Assembly (NCBI GenBank): GCA_003255025.1
Contig: QANY01013420.1
Coordinates: 991,645-1,055,644, forward strand
DNA length: 64,000 nt
Direction: 5' to 3'
DNA from: Datisca glomerata
Lineage: Eukaryota; Streptophyta; Magnoliopsida; Cucurbitales; Datiscaceae
The notes beneath the pieces were generated by a model. The model was not told where the DNA came from and did no database searches. It saw nothing but the letters and a program-made list of their open reading frames with translations. Of this stretch, positions 1 through 11,175 are shown piece by piece (position 1 is the stretch's first letter; each line of letters opens with the position of its first letter). The position numbers and the translations under genes were made by a program.

Positions 1-24
1 AAGCAACGTGATGAAAGCAAATCT

Positions 25-279
25 TCAGAACACAAGCTGATCCCAAAGACCCATATGTTTTTTACCTACTGTTTGATTGCCAATTGGTGGTACTAATGTC
101 CAAGTTATGTTTGCTTGCAAGGCTTGTATTGATGTTATCGTTTTACCCTTCCATTTTGGATCATTAAGAGCACCATGCACGGTATAAGGTTCTGAACAAG
201 AGGTAAGTGCATGAGTGAAAGTTTTAAGTTTTAAGGATCTAGTTTTAGATCTAGTAAGCATAGGATGCATATTGCTCAC
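25..279 (-). pseudogene. Copia pol remnant: linker and first residues of reverse transcriptase
   Basis: An 84-residue open stretch begins with a HPMLTRSK motif, which in plant copia polyproteins precedes the reverse transcriptase, and continues with an ALNDPKWK segment followed by TWTLVPP and NQTVGKKH. These match the conserved start of the copia RVT_2 domain (EAL..P.W..A...E..AL..N.TW.LVP, then the VG.KW motif). The frame ends at the left without the catalytic YVDD block, which would lie outside the window. Domain identity is secure; function is lost. Confidence 0.8.
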
Positions 280-1046
280 AATAGGAGTAGTTTAGGAAGG
301 AGCAAGTGAAATTGGGGAGGGTGACTGATCAAAGGGAACATTGTTTGTGGGAAATCTATAAGTTGGAGAAGGAGAGGGAAGTGATATACCTAAGTTAGGA
401 TATGAAGGAGGAGATGAGCTTACTGATTCTTGTGAGAAGCAAGACCCTTGAAGAAGTGAAGTTTCAGGTTGCACATGATGTTCTAAAGAGGAAATGTTAG
501 TATGTAAGACCTATAAAAGAGGAGAGGGGATAAAAATAGGCGACTTTAAAGGAGGAATGGGAGAGACAGATGTGATATTTGGATATGCGAACTCAAGCTC
601 ATTAAACTTCACAATGTTGATATGTAAACCCTCTCAGATATAAGCTCAAAACATATGTAACCTTTATGAGATGGACTATAACCCAAAAATATGCATTTCT
701 TAGTATGGAAGTCAAACTTGTGTACATTGTAGGGTCTTAAGAAAGGGAAGCAGGAGCATCCAAAGGCTCTTAACTGACTGTAATTGGATTTTTGACATAA
801 TAGCTTTTCATAAGGGCTTTTATGAGCTAGGATTGGGGTCGGAAGTATATTAATGAGGTAAGTGGCTGTGACAAAGGCTTTCCACCAAAATTTAAAGGGT
901 AATTTAGATTAAGCCAAGAGAATTAGCCCTTTTCAGTTATGTCTCTATGTTTGTGTTCAATCCTAGCATTTTACGCATGAGTTTGTGGGAAAGGGTTCCT
1001 AAACAAAATTTAAAGTTAGGAGAAAACAGGAGAGGTCTGAATTCAA

Positions 1047-1060
1047 CCCCCCCCCCCCCC
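1047..1060. repeat. Poly-C tract
   Basis: A run of about 14 C residues lies inside the decayed copia integrase. It is a simple homopolymer and adds a frameshift hotspot; no function is inferred. Confidence 0.8.
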
Positions 1061-1174
1061 AATCACTTTGTACACACTTAATTTTGCTAGGCTTGAAAAC
1101 GAATAAAGGTTGGCTTTACTTCAGATTTGGATTTTAATAGGAATATCCAAGTAAAATCTAAGAAAAATCTAAAA

Positions 1175-1420
1175 CTAGAATGAGAAACATGAGGAGTAGG
1201 GCCCCAAACATCCAGCATGTAGAAGAACAAAAGGACTTAAAGCATTAGTATTAGATTGCTTAAAAGGAAATTGATGAGCCTTTCCCAGAAAGCAAGCATC
1301 ACAGAAGGCTATAACATCAGATTTGACACTAACAAACTTATTTACAAACTTAAATACTTGATTCATGACAGGAACATATGGATGACCAAGCCTAAGGTGC
1401 CATAGAGAGGCTTTATTCAC
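1175..1420 (-). pseudogene. Copia pol remnant: GAG-pre-integrase domain
   Basis: The 81-residue stretch contains LWHLRLGHP and, about 30 residues on, CDACFLGKAHQFPF. This is the HHCC-type zinc-binding module that precedes the integrase core in Ty1/copia elements (H..R.GH, then C..C..GK). The following residues FVLLHAGCLGP correspond to the integrase start LLH.D.WGP, with the first catalytic aspartate replaced by glycine. The integrase core that should follow (about 1170-600) is frame-broken. Confidence 0.8.
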
Positions 1421-1886
1421 AGCTAAAACAATAAGAAAGCTAGAAATATTTCTGCAGAACCTTGGTTTTGGTGGTTTGATGGAGTGGGAGACTTGAAAGT
1501 GATAGAGTCCATCATATGTAGAACACCCTACAAGAACACTTTCTTTGTAGTCTTATCCTTCACAAAGCAGTAATTTGAGTCAAATTCAACAACCACAGGA
1601 TTATTAGTCGTTAGATGCTAAGGAGATTTTTGTCAATAAAGGGGATTCAATTTTGAGTGTTTGAGCTGGTAAATTGAGTTAGACAATAAAAGGATTAGGA
1701 ATGAACACTGAAACGGTAGGTTGGGTTCCAAGTAGATATGACTCAAGGTCATAGGCATGGACAATAGAAATAATTTGTGATTTCCAAAAGGTGTAGTTTC
1801 TGTCAAGGCGAATTCAAAGGTTACCATGTTTATTGGTCACATACTTCGTAAGACAGGAAGGTGATTAGAGAGAAACTGGAGAGGAA

Positions 1887-1891
1887 TAGGG
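1887..1891. repeat. Target-site duplication, left copy (TAGGG)
   Basis: The pentamer TAGGG lies directly before the TGTTGG end of the 2.1-kb insertion and is repeated exactly at 3995-3999 after the CCAACA end. Confidence 0.8.
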
Positions 1892-3994
1892 TGTTGGAAA
1901 GGTGGCGCTTATGCGGCAGAAGCGTGTGGCTGTTAAAACTTTATTAAAAATGAATATTTTTTATAAAAGAAAATAAGCGCGACACAACGGTTTCTAAAAT
2001 AAAAACTTTTATTGAAAAACTTTTTTCAATCAAACTCTATTATATATTTACATATTAAATCTAAGACGTACATGGATAGAAATCATATACCTCTTGTAGT
2101 TTATATCAAGCATCCTCGCAAACCAATGATCATGCATTCCCACGATCAACTTACTTCAAGATCCACACTAAGATTTCTAAGTCAATCTTCAAACGCACAA
2201 GGACATGTGTGGACTCGTAGAATAATTCAAAGACACTTTTTATGTCTCTAGACTTACTCAACACATAAGATCTAGAGATTTATTGAGAAAAATTAATTTA
2301 GTGAGACATCCCTCTGAGAAAATACGATGATGATTCTTTCAGAGCTTATTAACATTTAATCACAAAGAAGAATCACCCTGATAGCAATTGTGTTCTTAAC
2401 TCTCAATCAATACTGAAGCCAATACAATATTATCTCTATATTTTTTAGATAATGGCATATTATATTTTTAGGGATAAACTAAAAATAATATTTAGTTTCA
2501 AAATTACCATTATAGTGAGACCTACTAAAATTTGTGCACAACTACATTGATGTGAGCTATCACAGTGCCTCACATCACTATGTGCCATGACACTACTACA
2601 GTTTCATGTGACACTACAGTATTGCACCCCACTAGTGCAGTGCCACGTGGCACTACAGTAGTTCCTGTCAATATCTGATTTTCAATCAGTGATTGACACG
2701 TGGCAATTACTACGAATTAAATATTTATTCTAATCAGATAAATAACTAGATATCAGTTAATTCAAAATTAACATATCTGATTATGCCTATCAACTAACTT
2801 ATCTGTTAATTCACAGATAACAGATTTAGTTTATTCAAATTATTATCTAATAATAATTTATAATTATCTAATTTCACAAATTAGATATTTTGTCTCACTT
2901 ATCGATAATTAGAAAATTAATCGATAGAATTATTTATATACATATATATAATTTCTAAAATTTATATCTAAATAATTCAATTAATTAATTCTTAATTTAT
3001 TAGTCACACATAATTATCTTATAACTACGTACTTGCCCCAAAATAAAAATTATTTTTGCAAGTCAGTCTTTTTTCTCACGTCTTGAAATATTCACACTCT
3101 AAACTGCGTAGTACAGAGGTGACTTGGGCACCATATATCTATAATCCTAAGCTCCAATAAATCAGATAATCAATTAAACTCTTTAAGTAAATAATCTAGT
3201 TTATTAATTTTATTATTACTTCACTATAAATATGAAAGTGCACTCTTATATATTATAGAATCTATTTACAGAGTATTCTCGTGTAGTCCATTGATATAAT
3301 CATTTCACGTAGTTCTATCCTCCAATTATTGGTTCGTAAATTAGAACTGGTTAAAATTATCATTTTACCCTTCTAATTACCTCTTGATCCTTAAATACCA
3401 TTAATTCACTAGTGAATGGCTAATTTATAATTGTATTATAAATTTGAGCTCAATAACCAATCAGTTCCAGAATTAACATTTAAAGGAACCAATATATGAT
3501 CCGTTAAGAAAATTTAGATTTCAAATCTTATAAGATCATGTTTCCAACCATCCAAATCACTGAATCTCCAAAACAAAAGTCACTAGCCAGTTTTACTAAC
3601 AAACCTTAACGAGTAAATTAAAAGATCCAGTAGACATGCATCGGAGTTCATGACTACTTAGGATTCAGGTTGGTCTACATATGGTCATTGAATTGATGTG
3701 TATTAAATCTTTATGATAAACGGCATGTTGATAAAAATATTGTCATATATAATCTCATTATAGAAAGTACATTGACTTAGATATCTATCCATATCAATGA
3801 TATGGATCTAAATCTTATGCATTCATAATGCTTAGTGAACCGTATTAGCAACCATTCATTAAAGATTCCTTGCTGAAAATTTTATTCATTATCTATGAAT
3901 AATAATTTAAAAGAACAATTATACGAAAAATATATTCCATAAAATTTCATATTAAAATGTCAGTACGAATGATTTGAGGGAATTACCCCCAACA
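1892..3994. mobile_element. LTR-like insertion (probable solo LTR) with perfect 5-bp target duplication
   Basis: The 2103-bp insertion begins TGTTGG and ends CCAACA, the canonical inverted LTR ends. It is bounded by TAGGG at 1887-1891 and again at 3995-3999, a perfect 5-bp target duplication as made by retroviral-type integrases. It carries no coding sequence that I can recognise. It interrupts the leader/gag of the surrounding minus-strand copia element. A related, 5'-truncated copy lies at 63140-64000 in the same orientation. It may be a solo LTR left by LTR-LTR recombination, or less likely a small non-autonomous element. Orientation cannot be decided without the internal region. Confidence 0.75.
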
Positions 3995-3999
3995 TAGGG
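3995..3999. repeat. Target-site duplication, right copy (TAGGG)
   Basis: Exact partner of the pentamer at 1887-1891; together they define the insertion boundaries. Confidence 0.8.
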
Positions 4000-4150
4000 T
4001 TGGGTTCAGAAGTGGCTGGTTGAGTAATGGATGTGTCCACCATTGTTACGTTTGGAGCTTCACTTAAAGTTGCAGGTCTGTTTTTGGAAGAAGAAACAGA
4101 GGCCATTGATGGATTCTTGATGCAGACTGGTATTTGTGGATCATAGTCAA
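4000..4150 (-). pseudogene. Leader and N-terminus of the host copia gag
   Basis: On the minus strand this segment reads MASVSSSKNRPATLSEA from about 4104 and runs into the insertion at 3999. A short Ser/Thr-rich N-terminus just downstream of a primer-binding site is typical of copia gag proteins. It joins to sequence left of 1887 once the insertion is removed. Identification rests on position more than on motif. Confidence 0.45.
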
Positions 4151-5346
4151 TGTAATTTCTATGATGACAAATAATATTTGGACTAATATTTTTATCAAGT
4201 GTTTAGGTCCTTAATGAAGTTAAAATAATGTTGAAAACACTTAATCTTGAGTATTTATGCAAGAGCAATAAAGAGCAAACAAAACTATACCTGAATAGAT
4301 ACACACGGTATTTTACAAAAGGCACAAAGCATATTAAACGAACTCCAAATGACCTGAAACACAGTTGATTGAACTCAGAATGATTCAAGGAATAAGGAAC
4401 CGGATCGGACCACTCAGGAACCAGAACATAAAACATTAAACCAATCAGAATAGTTTGAAATATGTCACGGACCGGTTCACTATCAATCTGGTATCAAAAT
4501 CGACTGCGCTTTCGAGGGAATTTCAATCACACCGGTGGAAACTCGGTGCACCGGTTTGAACCGGGTGGACCAGTTGCTACCAGTTTCTATATATGGCCAT
4601 TTATTGCGCCTTATGATAAACCGGATCCATCTAGTTGAGAATCGGATGATCTGGTTGCTTGTTTGGGATAATTTCCCCAAATCAAGCACCGGTCCGTCAT
4701 GTTTCCAATCTGGTTTGGACCGGTTCTAAGATCATCCTCCTCTATAAATAGGCCATGACATTTCAACTCAATCACACCTTTCATATCCTTTCCTACGAAG
4801 CTAATAGTATTTTATTCTCTGTGTGGTTTTGTGTTTTGAGTGATATTTTGAGAAATTCTCTAGAGGGAAGCTAGTGAAAATTGGAAGTAAAATATTGAGA
4901 GATCTACTCTTTGAGAGAGAGAAATTTTGTAAGAGATTCGAAGATCTCGACCGAGCTGCATTATTAAGGTCTGATTAGTACCATAAGCGAATAAAGTTTG
5001 CAAATGTTTGGTATTCCCCGTTCAGAAGATCGCTTGGGAAAAATCTTCAAGGGGGGATCCTTGAAGAGTGGACATAGGGATAAGCTTTCCCGAACCACGT
5101 AAAAACACTGTGTGTCATCTTTCTTCCCTACTTTCTTTATTATCTACACTTTAATATTTAGAATTGTTGATATCTTTATTTATTTATTCATTTATTCTAT
5201 GCTTTTATCTTCCGAACATTTATTTAATTGCGTAATTATTTTTATTGCTTGATTGTTTATTTTTTATCTATTATTTTATTTCAAGCAATTTGTTTTTGAA
5301 ATATTAAAATATTCTTCCTTTAAAGGGGTGTCATATTGATCCTACA
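4151..5346 (+). repeat. 5' LTR of the gag-only copia element
   Basis: About 1.2 kb, closely similar to 6638-7847 over its whole length: shared AATAATATTGGGACTA-like start, shared CACGGACCGGTTCACC block, shared AGAAATTCTCTAGAG block and a common GATCCTACA end. The first bases differ from the 3' LTR by a small deletion. The sequence TATAAATAGGCCATGAC near 4741 is a plausible TATA/transcription-start region and is conserved in the other LTR at about 7247. Confidence 0.85.
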
Positions 5347-5348
5347 AT

Positions 5349-5360
5349 TGGTATCAGAAC
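5349..5360 (+). other. Primer-binding site (tRNA-iMet type)
   Basis: TGGTATCAGAAC lies two bases after the LTR end. It differs by one base from TGGTATCAGAGC, the complement of the plant initiator-Met tRNA 3' end used by copia elements. Confidence 0.85.
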
Positions 5361-5439
5361 TTGGTGCTCGAATACCTAGACTTAATTGTCTTGATCTATG
5401 ACATCATCTTTTAATTTTTAACAAGTCAATCAATGTTAA

Positions 5440-6240
5440 AACCTCCATTTTTTATGGATTAGATTTTAATTTTTGGAAAATTAGAATGAGAATTTTTATT
5501 CAATCTATTGATTATAATTTATGGGAAATTATCAAAAATGGTCCTTACATGCCCAAGTCACAAGTTTTGACCAAGAATGACAAAATTAAATTATCTTTAA
5601 ATGCTCATGCAATGAACGTCTTATATTGTGCTTCAAGTATAAATGAGTATAATCGTATTTGTATGTGTGAATACGCAAAAAAGCATTTGGCATGTATTGG
5701 AAATCATACATGAAGGCACGCATGAGGTTAAAGACTCTAAAATTGATATTCTCATTCATGAATAAGAAATGTTTAAAATATGTGATATTGAAGGCATTGA
5801 AGACATGTTTGCTCGCTTCAATGGTATTGTAAGTTCTCTTAAGATGCTTGGTAAGAACTTTACTAATAGTGATTTGGTGAGTAAAGTTATTAGATTGTTA
5901 TCAACGTCGTGGGAGAACAAAGCAATTTATATTCTAGAAGAGAAAGATCTTAAGACACTTTCACTTAAAGAACTCATGAGATCATTGATGACTCATGAAA
6001 TAGAGTACATGAAAGAGAGTGTGGACTATATAAACGGAGGAAATGTACTATTTAAATCCACATCCATTGAGAGCCAAAGTGAAGATGAAGATAAAGATCT
6101 AATGCACTTCACAAAGAAGCTTCGAAAACTACTTACTTGGAGATGATGCACTTCAAAGAATAAATCTAAGGAAAAGAGAAGCCCCATTACAAATGAAAAG
6201 GTAAATACGTGAATAATGGCACACATTGAAAAGGTTAGAA
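5440..6240 (+). pseudogene. Copia gag (UBN2-type), broken
   Basis: An N-terminal piece at 5486-5713 contains RIFIQSIDYNLWEIIKNGPY, the gag motif with a central LW. A second piece at 5769-6146 contains FKICDIEGIEDMFARFNGIV, SLKMLGKNFTNSDLVSKVIR and a LSTSWENK block, followed by LKELMRSLMTHEIEYM. These match the UBN2/gag domain order of copia elements. A frameshift lies near 5700 and a stop near 5763. The zinc knuckle that normally follows gag is not seen, and pol is absent. Confidence 0.82.
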
Positions 6241-6637
6241 AACTTAATTTTCATAATAATCTTGATTTGTGAGAATTCACATGAATTTTCTTTAAATTTT
6301 TTTGTATGCATTTAAAATTAAATATTTTTATTTAAAATTAAAAAATGCATACATTGAGGGGGGATTTTTCAAAAATGCAAACTTTTATTTTGATGGTTTC
6401 AAAGGGGGTTACAAAAATATCAAAGGAGGAGAATTTTTTTTAACGAAAATGGAAATATTTTTAACAAATGGAGTGTCAAATTTTTTTTATAATTTCAAAG
6501 GGGCAAAAATATAGTTAATTTCTAAAGGGAAAATTTTTAAAATTTTTGAAAATTTTGAATTATTGCATGTGCATATGAGAAGTTTATAGTTATAGTTTTT
6601 GCAATCAATTGTTCGTCATCATAAAAAATGGGGAGAT

Positions 6638-7847
6638 TGTTGACAATTTTGATGATGATAAATAATATTGGGACTAAAATTTTTATCAAGTGTGTAGGTC
6701 CTTAATGAAGTAAAAATCATGTTGAAATCACTTAATCTTATGTGTTTATGCAAAACAATAAAGATAAAACAAAATCATACATGACGAGATACACGCGACA
6801 TTTTACGAAGGGCACAAAGCATATCAAACGAACTTTAAGTGACATGAAACAAAGTTGGTCGAACTCAGAATGATTCAAGAAATAAGGAACTGGACTGGAC
6901 CACTCAGGAACCAGACCAAAAAACACTTAACTGGGAAGAACAGTGTGAAATATGTCACGGACCGGTTCACCATTAATCCAGTGTCAAAATTGGCTCCGCT
7001 TTGAAGGGAATTTTGGTCACACCGGTGGGAAATTGTTGCATTGGTTTAGAATTGGATGTACCTACTTGGAACTGGTTGCTATCGATTTCTACATATGGCC
7101 ATTTATTACGTCTTATTCCAAATCGGATCCATCCGGTGGAGAACTGGATGATCTGGTTGCTTATTTGAGAAAATTTCCCCAAATGAAGCACCGGTCCATT
7201 CGTTTTCCAATCTGGTTTGGACCGGTTCTAAGATCTATCCTCCCTTATAAATAGGCCATGACTTTTCAATTCTATCACATCTCTCCACTCCACTCTACTC
7301 CTTCGAAGCTTATAGTATTTTATTCTTTGAGAGGCTTTGTATTTTGAGCGATATTTTGAGAAATTCTCTAGAGAGAAGCTAGTTAAAATTGTGAGCAAAA
7401 TATTGAGAGATTTATTCTTTGAGAGAGAGAAATTTTGTAAGAGATTCGAGGATCTTGACCGAGTTGTATTGTAACCATAAGCCAACAAGGGTTGTAAAGG
7501 TTTGATCTTCACCATTAAGAATATAGCTTGGGAAAAAATTTCAAGGTGGGATCCTTAGAGTATGGACGTAGGGATAGATTTTCTCAAATCACGTAAAAAT
7601 ATTATGTGTCAACTCTCTTCCCTACTCTCTTTATTTTATGCACTTTAATATTTTACATCTTTGTTAACTTTATTTATTTATTATTCTACGCATTTAAGCT
7701 CCCGCACATTTATTTAATTACGTAATTATTTTTATTGCTTGATTGTTTATTTTTTATCTATTATTTTATTTCAAGCAATTTGTTTTTGAAATAATAAAAT
7801 ATTTCTTTTAATCTATTTTTTTAAAAGGGTGTCATATCGATCCTACA
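6638..7847 (+). repeat. 3' LTR of the gag-only copia element
   Basis: It starts TGTTGACA directly after a purine tract (AAAAAATGGGGAGA) and ends GATCCTACA. It is about 1.21 kb and matches 4151-5346 in the same orientation. Sequence differences between the two LTRs are frequent enough to suggest an old insertion. Confidence 0.85.
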
Positions 7848-7852
7848 ATATT

Positions 7853-7867
7853 CAACTCTGTTGCCAA
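7853..7867 (-). other. Primer-binding-like site of the outer minus-strand copia element
   Basis: Read on the minus strand, TTGGCAACAGAGTTG resembles the copia primer-binding site TTGGTATCAGAGC. It lies two bases after the CA end of the LTR at 7870-8347. Confidence 0.5.
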
Positions 7868-7869
7868 GT

Positions 7870-8347
7870 TGAATAGAGGAATTGTAAAGGATTTTCTATA
7901 TTGATTATTGCTCAAGCTAAACTAGAAGGAATTGAATTCTATTACTTATACAATTAGAATAAAATCGAAGAATAATAAGTTGTTATGCTAAATGACAAAA
8001 AAGGAAAATCTGTTAAGAAGAATAAATTATGGTTTTTGCATGCATGAAGAGAGAGAGAGCACGAGAATAGTGATGAAAGCAAATCTTCAGAAGCAGCGTG
8101 ATTGGCTAGGGGTGAGCTCCAATCATTGAGTGCCTTGTAACAAGGTTGTTATAGGATATTTTATGCTCTTGACCAATGATAGGCATACTGACAGTGAGTA
8201 AGTTGGCAGAAGGAGAGTGTTGTTGAGTTGTACAAATCCTGCTGACTTGGACATGTTACACACTTGTCACTGTCCAGGTGGTAGAAGTGATCTTGAGCTT
8301 TAACACATAGTGATTATAGATCAAGAGTAGTACTTTCACAAATGACA
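7870..8347 (-). repeat. Probable 5' LTR of the outer minus-strand copia element
   Basis: On the minus strand it starts TGTCATTTG and ends ATTCA just before the primer-binding-like site, a length of about 478 bp. It contains a GA-repeat stretch at 8049-8060. No second LTR is in the window, so the limits rest on end motifs and position only. Confidence 0.45.
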
Positions 8348-8354
8348 ACCAATG

Positions 8355-8700
8355 CACTACAACAAAAAAACGTTATGATAGCTGCCAAAAAATGTTATCG
8401 TAGCATTTTCATAGTGCTTTTTTAAACGCTATGTTTGTCAACGTTATTAAAAGTCTGACCCTACCACAGCATCCTTTCACTGCTATCAAAACACTTTTTA
8501 TAGCATTTTTTAATGCTATGGTAGACCTACCATAACATTTTTTCAATGTTGTTAAAGATCTACCGTAGTATTTTTTTCAACACTTGGCTGACCTACCATA
8601 GCATTTATAAAATCAATAGTAAAAACTTACCATAGCATTTTTTAAACATAGTCGAAGACCTTTCATAGCATTTTTATGCTATATGATGTGCAATATCTTA
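8355..8700. mobile_element. CACTA (En/Spm-type) transposon terminus with subterminal repeats
   Basis: The segment starts CACTACAACAAAAAAA, the classic terminal inverted repeat of plant CACTA elements. It is followed by many direct and inverted copies of short motifs such as CATAGCATTTTT and TACCATAGCA up to about 8690; such subterminal arrays bind the transposase in this superfamily. The matching right end (TTTGTTGTAGTG) was not found in the window, so the element is truncated or its other end has decayed. It begins only eight bases after the copia LTR. Confidence 0.7.
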
Positions 8701-10445
8701 TATTATAAGTTTTTTTATATTACTTATTCTTGCCATTATACAAACATAAAAAATTATGTTTTTGACAAAATATAAAAAAAATAATAGCATCACATAACTT
8801 TTTATTTTATTACTCAAAATTGTTACAAAATATTATCCGCTAAAAATCATAGTTTCAAATGACAAATACATATTAATTTTTACGTAGAACAAGTAAAAGT
8901 AATATCCTAAGAGAAGGATTAAAATCTAGTAAGAATCTAAAACTAATTATGAAGCTTCAGAATCTGATGTCGAGGTAACATGCGGCTTACTTGCTTTTGT
9001 TGACTTTGTTTTGAAGTATAATTGTAACTATAGATTTTTAAACAATCCAGAAAAATAAGGAATTCATTTATACAAACTGAATCTAGAAAATAGTGTGGAA
9101 AATGTACTATTCAATATAATATGACTAAAGAGAAATAAATAGAGTAAAATAATTATTAATGATTAATAACACAGCAAAATTAATGATTAATAAACCTAAC
9201 GTTCAAGAACAAATCAACACTCAACACTAATCTATGAGCTTTTGTTGTCCACCCCAAAAATCCAATCTGACTTTTTCTCCATCAATTCAATCCTTTTGCA
9301 TCATTTTGCTCTATATGAGACATTTACAAACAAAAGGCGTAACCAAAAAGAATAACTACAAAACATCTAAGAAGCTATTATTCTTTGTATTTCACAACTA
9401 TCACAACATAATAATTTTCAGCAGATAAGTGACGGATGTACTCGAGTAAACCTAATGTGAAATAATATAGCAATATACATATGCCGCTTCAGCAAACCCA
9501 ATGTGAAATAATATAACAATAATTACCTGACTTATAAAAAACACAAAGAAAATATATGCTTAACTGATCATTGATTAAGAGATGTAATCCAACGTCCAAA
9601 TATAATTTGATTTTAACTCTTACCTCAACTTATGCAATAGAGAAAAAGCTCTATAGTGTTACCTATTATACATAACAATATACCACCCAAAGACATCCAT
9701 CCACTAATCCTTGTTTTCTCCAAGAACTTAAACATGTAATAATGAGAGAGAGACTGATAAACATGCAGGTTCCAAGTGATGATATAATATAAACCCAATG
9801 CAGTGATACAAAATGGCCATGTAAGCACAACAAAACATTGCTAATTCAAGGCCAAAAACCGATGATATATACTATATAAGCCCAAAGCACTTACATTGGT
9901 ATTGATTTTTAGACACTGAAAATTTAAGGCTCACTATAGAAAAAACTACATAAAAAAGAAAACAAATTACCAAGTCTTTAGTACAATTAAAGCCATATCA
10001 AAACAGAAAAAAATAACATGAAAATTAACCTCTTCATCTAGCTAACAGAAAAACAAACATGTCCAACCCTACAACAAACCCAAAGATTATAAAGTAAGGC
10101 TGGAATTATGCCAGCAAAGTAAGAAGCACAATTAACGCCTATCCCATCCAACCCACATGCATGATAACAACCCAAAATCTCCAAAATGATTTCCATCAAC
10201 TCAAGTCAATCCTGAGATCTTTCAAAAAATAGTTTACATAACCCAAGAGTATCTCATTCTCATCATTATGTGAAACCATGCACCCTTCTGAGTTACTAAG
10301 TATTTGTTGTGACCTCGATGGACAAAATAATTGTTGTAGTTCAATGTCCAGTTAAAAACCTACTATATATGATTTCTACAGAAGACTTTTCAAATATTAA
10401 GCTAGTTAGAGGACGTTAATCAAATGTATCTTTACACAAACAATA
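8701..10445. other. Interior of the CACTA-like region, no supported gene
   Basis: AT-rich sequence without long reading frames. On the minus strand a short open stretch ends SKPHVTSTSDSEAS then a stop at 8947-8949, which could be the C-terminus of a decayed transposase exon, but no catalytic motif is visible. A short direct repeat of about 30 bp containing AATGTGAAATAATATA occurs near 9455 and 9500. No RNA gene was recognised. Confidence 0.35.
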
Positions 10446-11175
10446 AACCATTCATCAGAGATGATGCAATCCTTAGTCAGTATAAAGCTACATATATGTT
10501 TTGACTCTCTTCCACTAAAGAGAGCCAAAACAATAACAATAAAGAGGAAAAACCATTAATCAGAGATGATACAATCCTTAGTCAATTTGAACACCATATA
10601 CCCCCCCACCACATTTCAATCAAGATAACTACAGAAATTTATCAGCCCTCTTCCACTAAACATAGTTAAAACAATAACAATAAAGAAGAAAAACCATTCA
10701 TCAAAGATGATGCAATTATCTGTCAGTTACTCCCTCCCACATTTCAATCATGATAACTCCAGAAATTTATCATCCCTCTTCCACTAAATATAGTTAAAAC
10801 AATAACAACAAAGAAGAAAAACCATTTATTAAAGATGACGTAATCCTTGGTCAGTTTGAGCACCATATAACCCCCCCTCCCCAACATTTCAATCATGGTA
10901 ACTATAGAAATTTATCAGCATCTACCACTAAACATAGTTGTCAGAGATGATGTAATGCTTCGTTAGTTTTAACACCATATACCCCCCCACCATTTCAATC
11001 ATGGTAAGTACAGAAATTTATCAGCCTTCTTCCACTGAACATAGTTAAAATAATAACAACAATGAAGATAAACCATTAATCAAAGATGATGTAATTATTA
11101 GTCAGTTAGAACACCATATCCGCCCCCCCCAATTTCAATCATGGTCAGTTTGAACACCATAGCCCCCCTCCAAAT
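10446..11175. repeat. Minisatellite, about six degenerate units of 100-140 bp
   Basis: Units start with AACCATTCATCAGAGATGATG-like sequence at 10446, 10551, 10692, 10820, about 10930 and 11071. Each unit continues with a CTTAGTCAGT segment, a C-rich run preceded by ACACCATATA, TTTCAATCA, GAAATTTATCA and CTTCCACTAAA. Unit length varies because parts are missing. It is inside an AT-rich region with no coding potential. Confidence 0.8.

Larger units (their letters stand above)
4151..7847 (+). mobile_element. Complete gag-only (non-autonomous) copia element with two LTRs
   Basis: The parts in order are a 5' LTR (4151-5346), a tRNA-Met type primer-binding site (5349-5360), a decayed gag (about 5440-6240), an A/T-rich tail, a polypurine tract ending at 6637, and a 3' LTR (6638-7847). 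The internal region is only about 1.3 kb and has no integrase, reverse transcriptase or RNase H sequence. It would therefore have depended on enzymes from another copia element. It lies inside the leader of the minus-strand copia element. The two flanks (GTCAA and ATATT) do not form a clear target duplication, and the 5' LTR start looks altered relative to the 3' LTR. Confidence 0.78.
1..8347 (-). mobile_element. Decayed Ty1/copia retrotransposon, minus strand, interrupted by two other elements
   Basis: Read on the minus strand the order is LTR (8347-7870), primer-binding-like site (7867-7853), a short leader and gag start (about 4140-4000), GAG-pre-integrase domain (1420-1175) and the start of reverse transcriptase (279-25). 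The rest of pol lies beyond the left edge of the window. The order is the one expected for copia, with integrase before reverse transcriptase. The gag/leader region is split by the insertions at 1892-3994 and 4151-7847. The reading frames are broken throughout, so the element is inactive. The left end cannot be fixed from this window. Confidence 0.72.
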
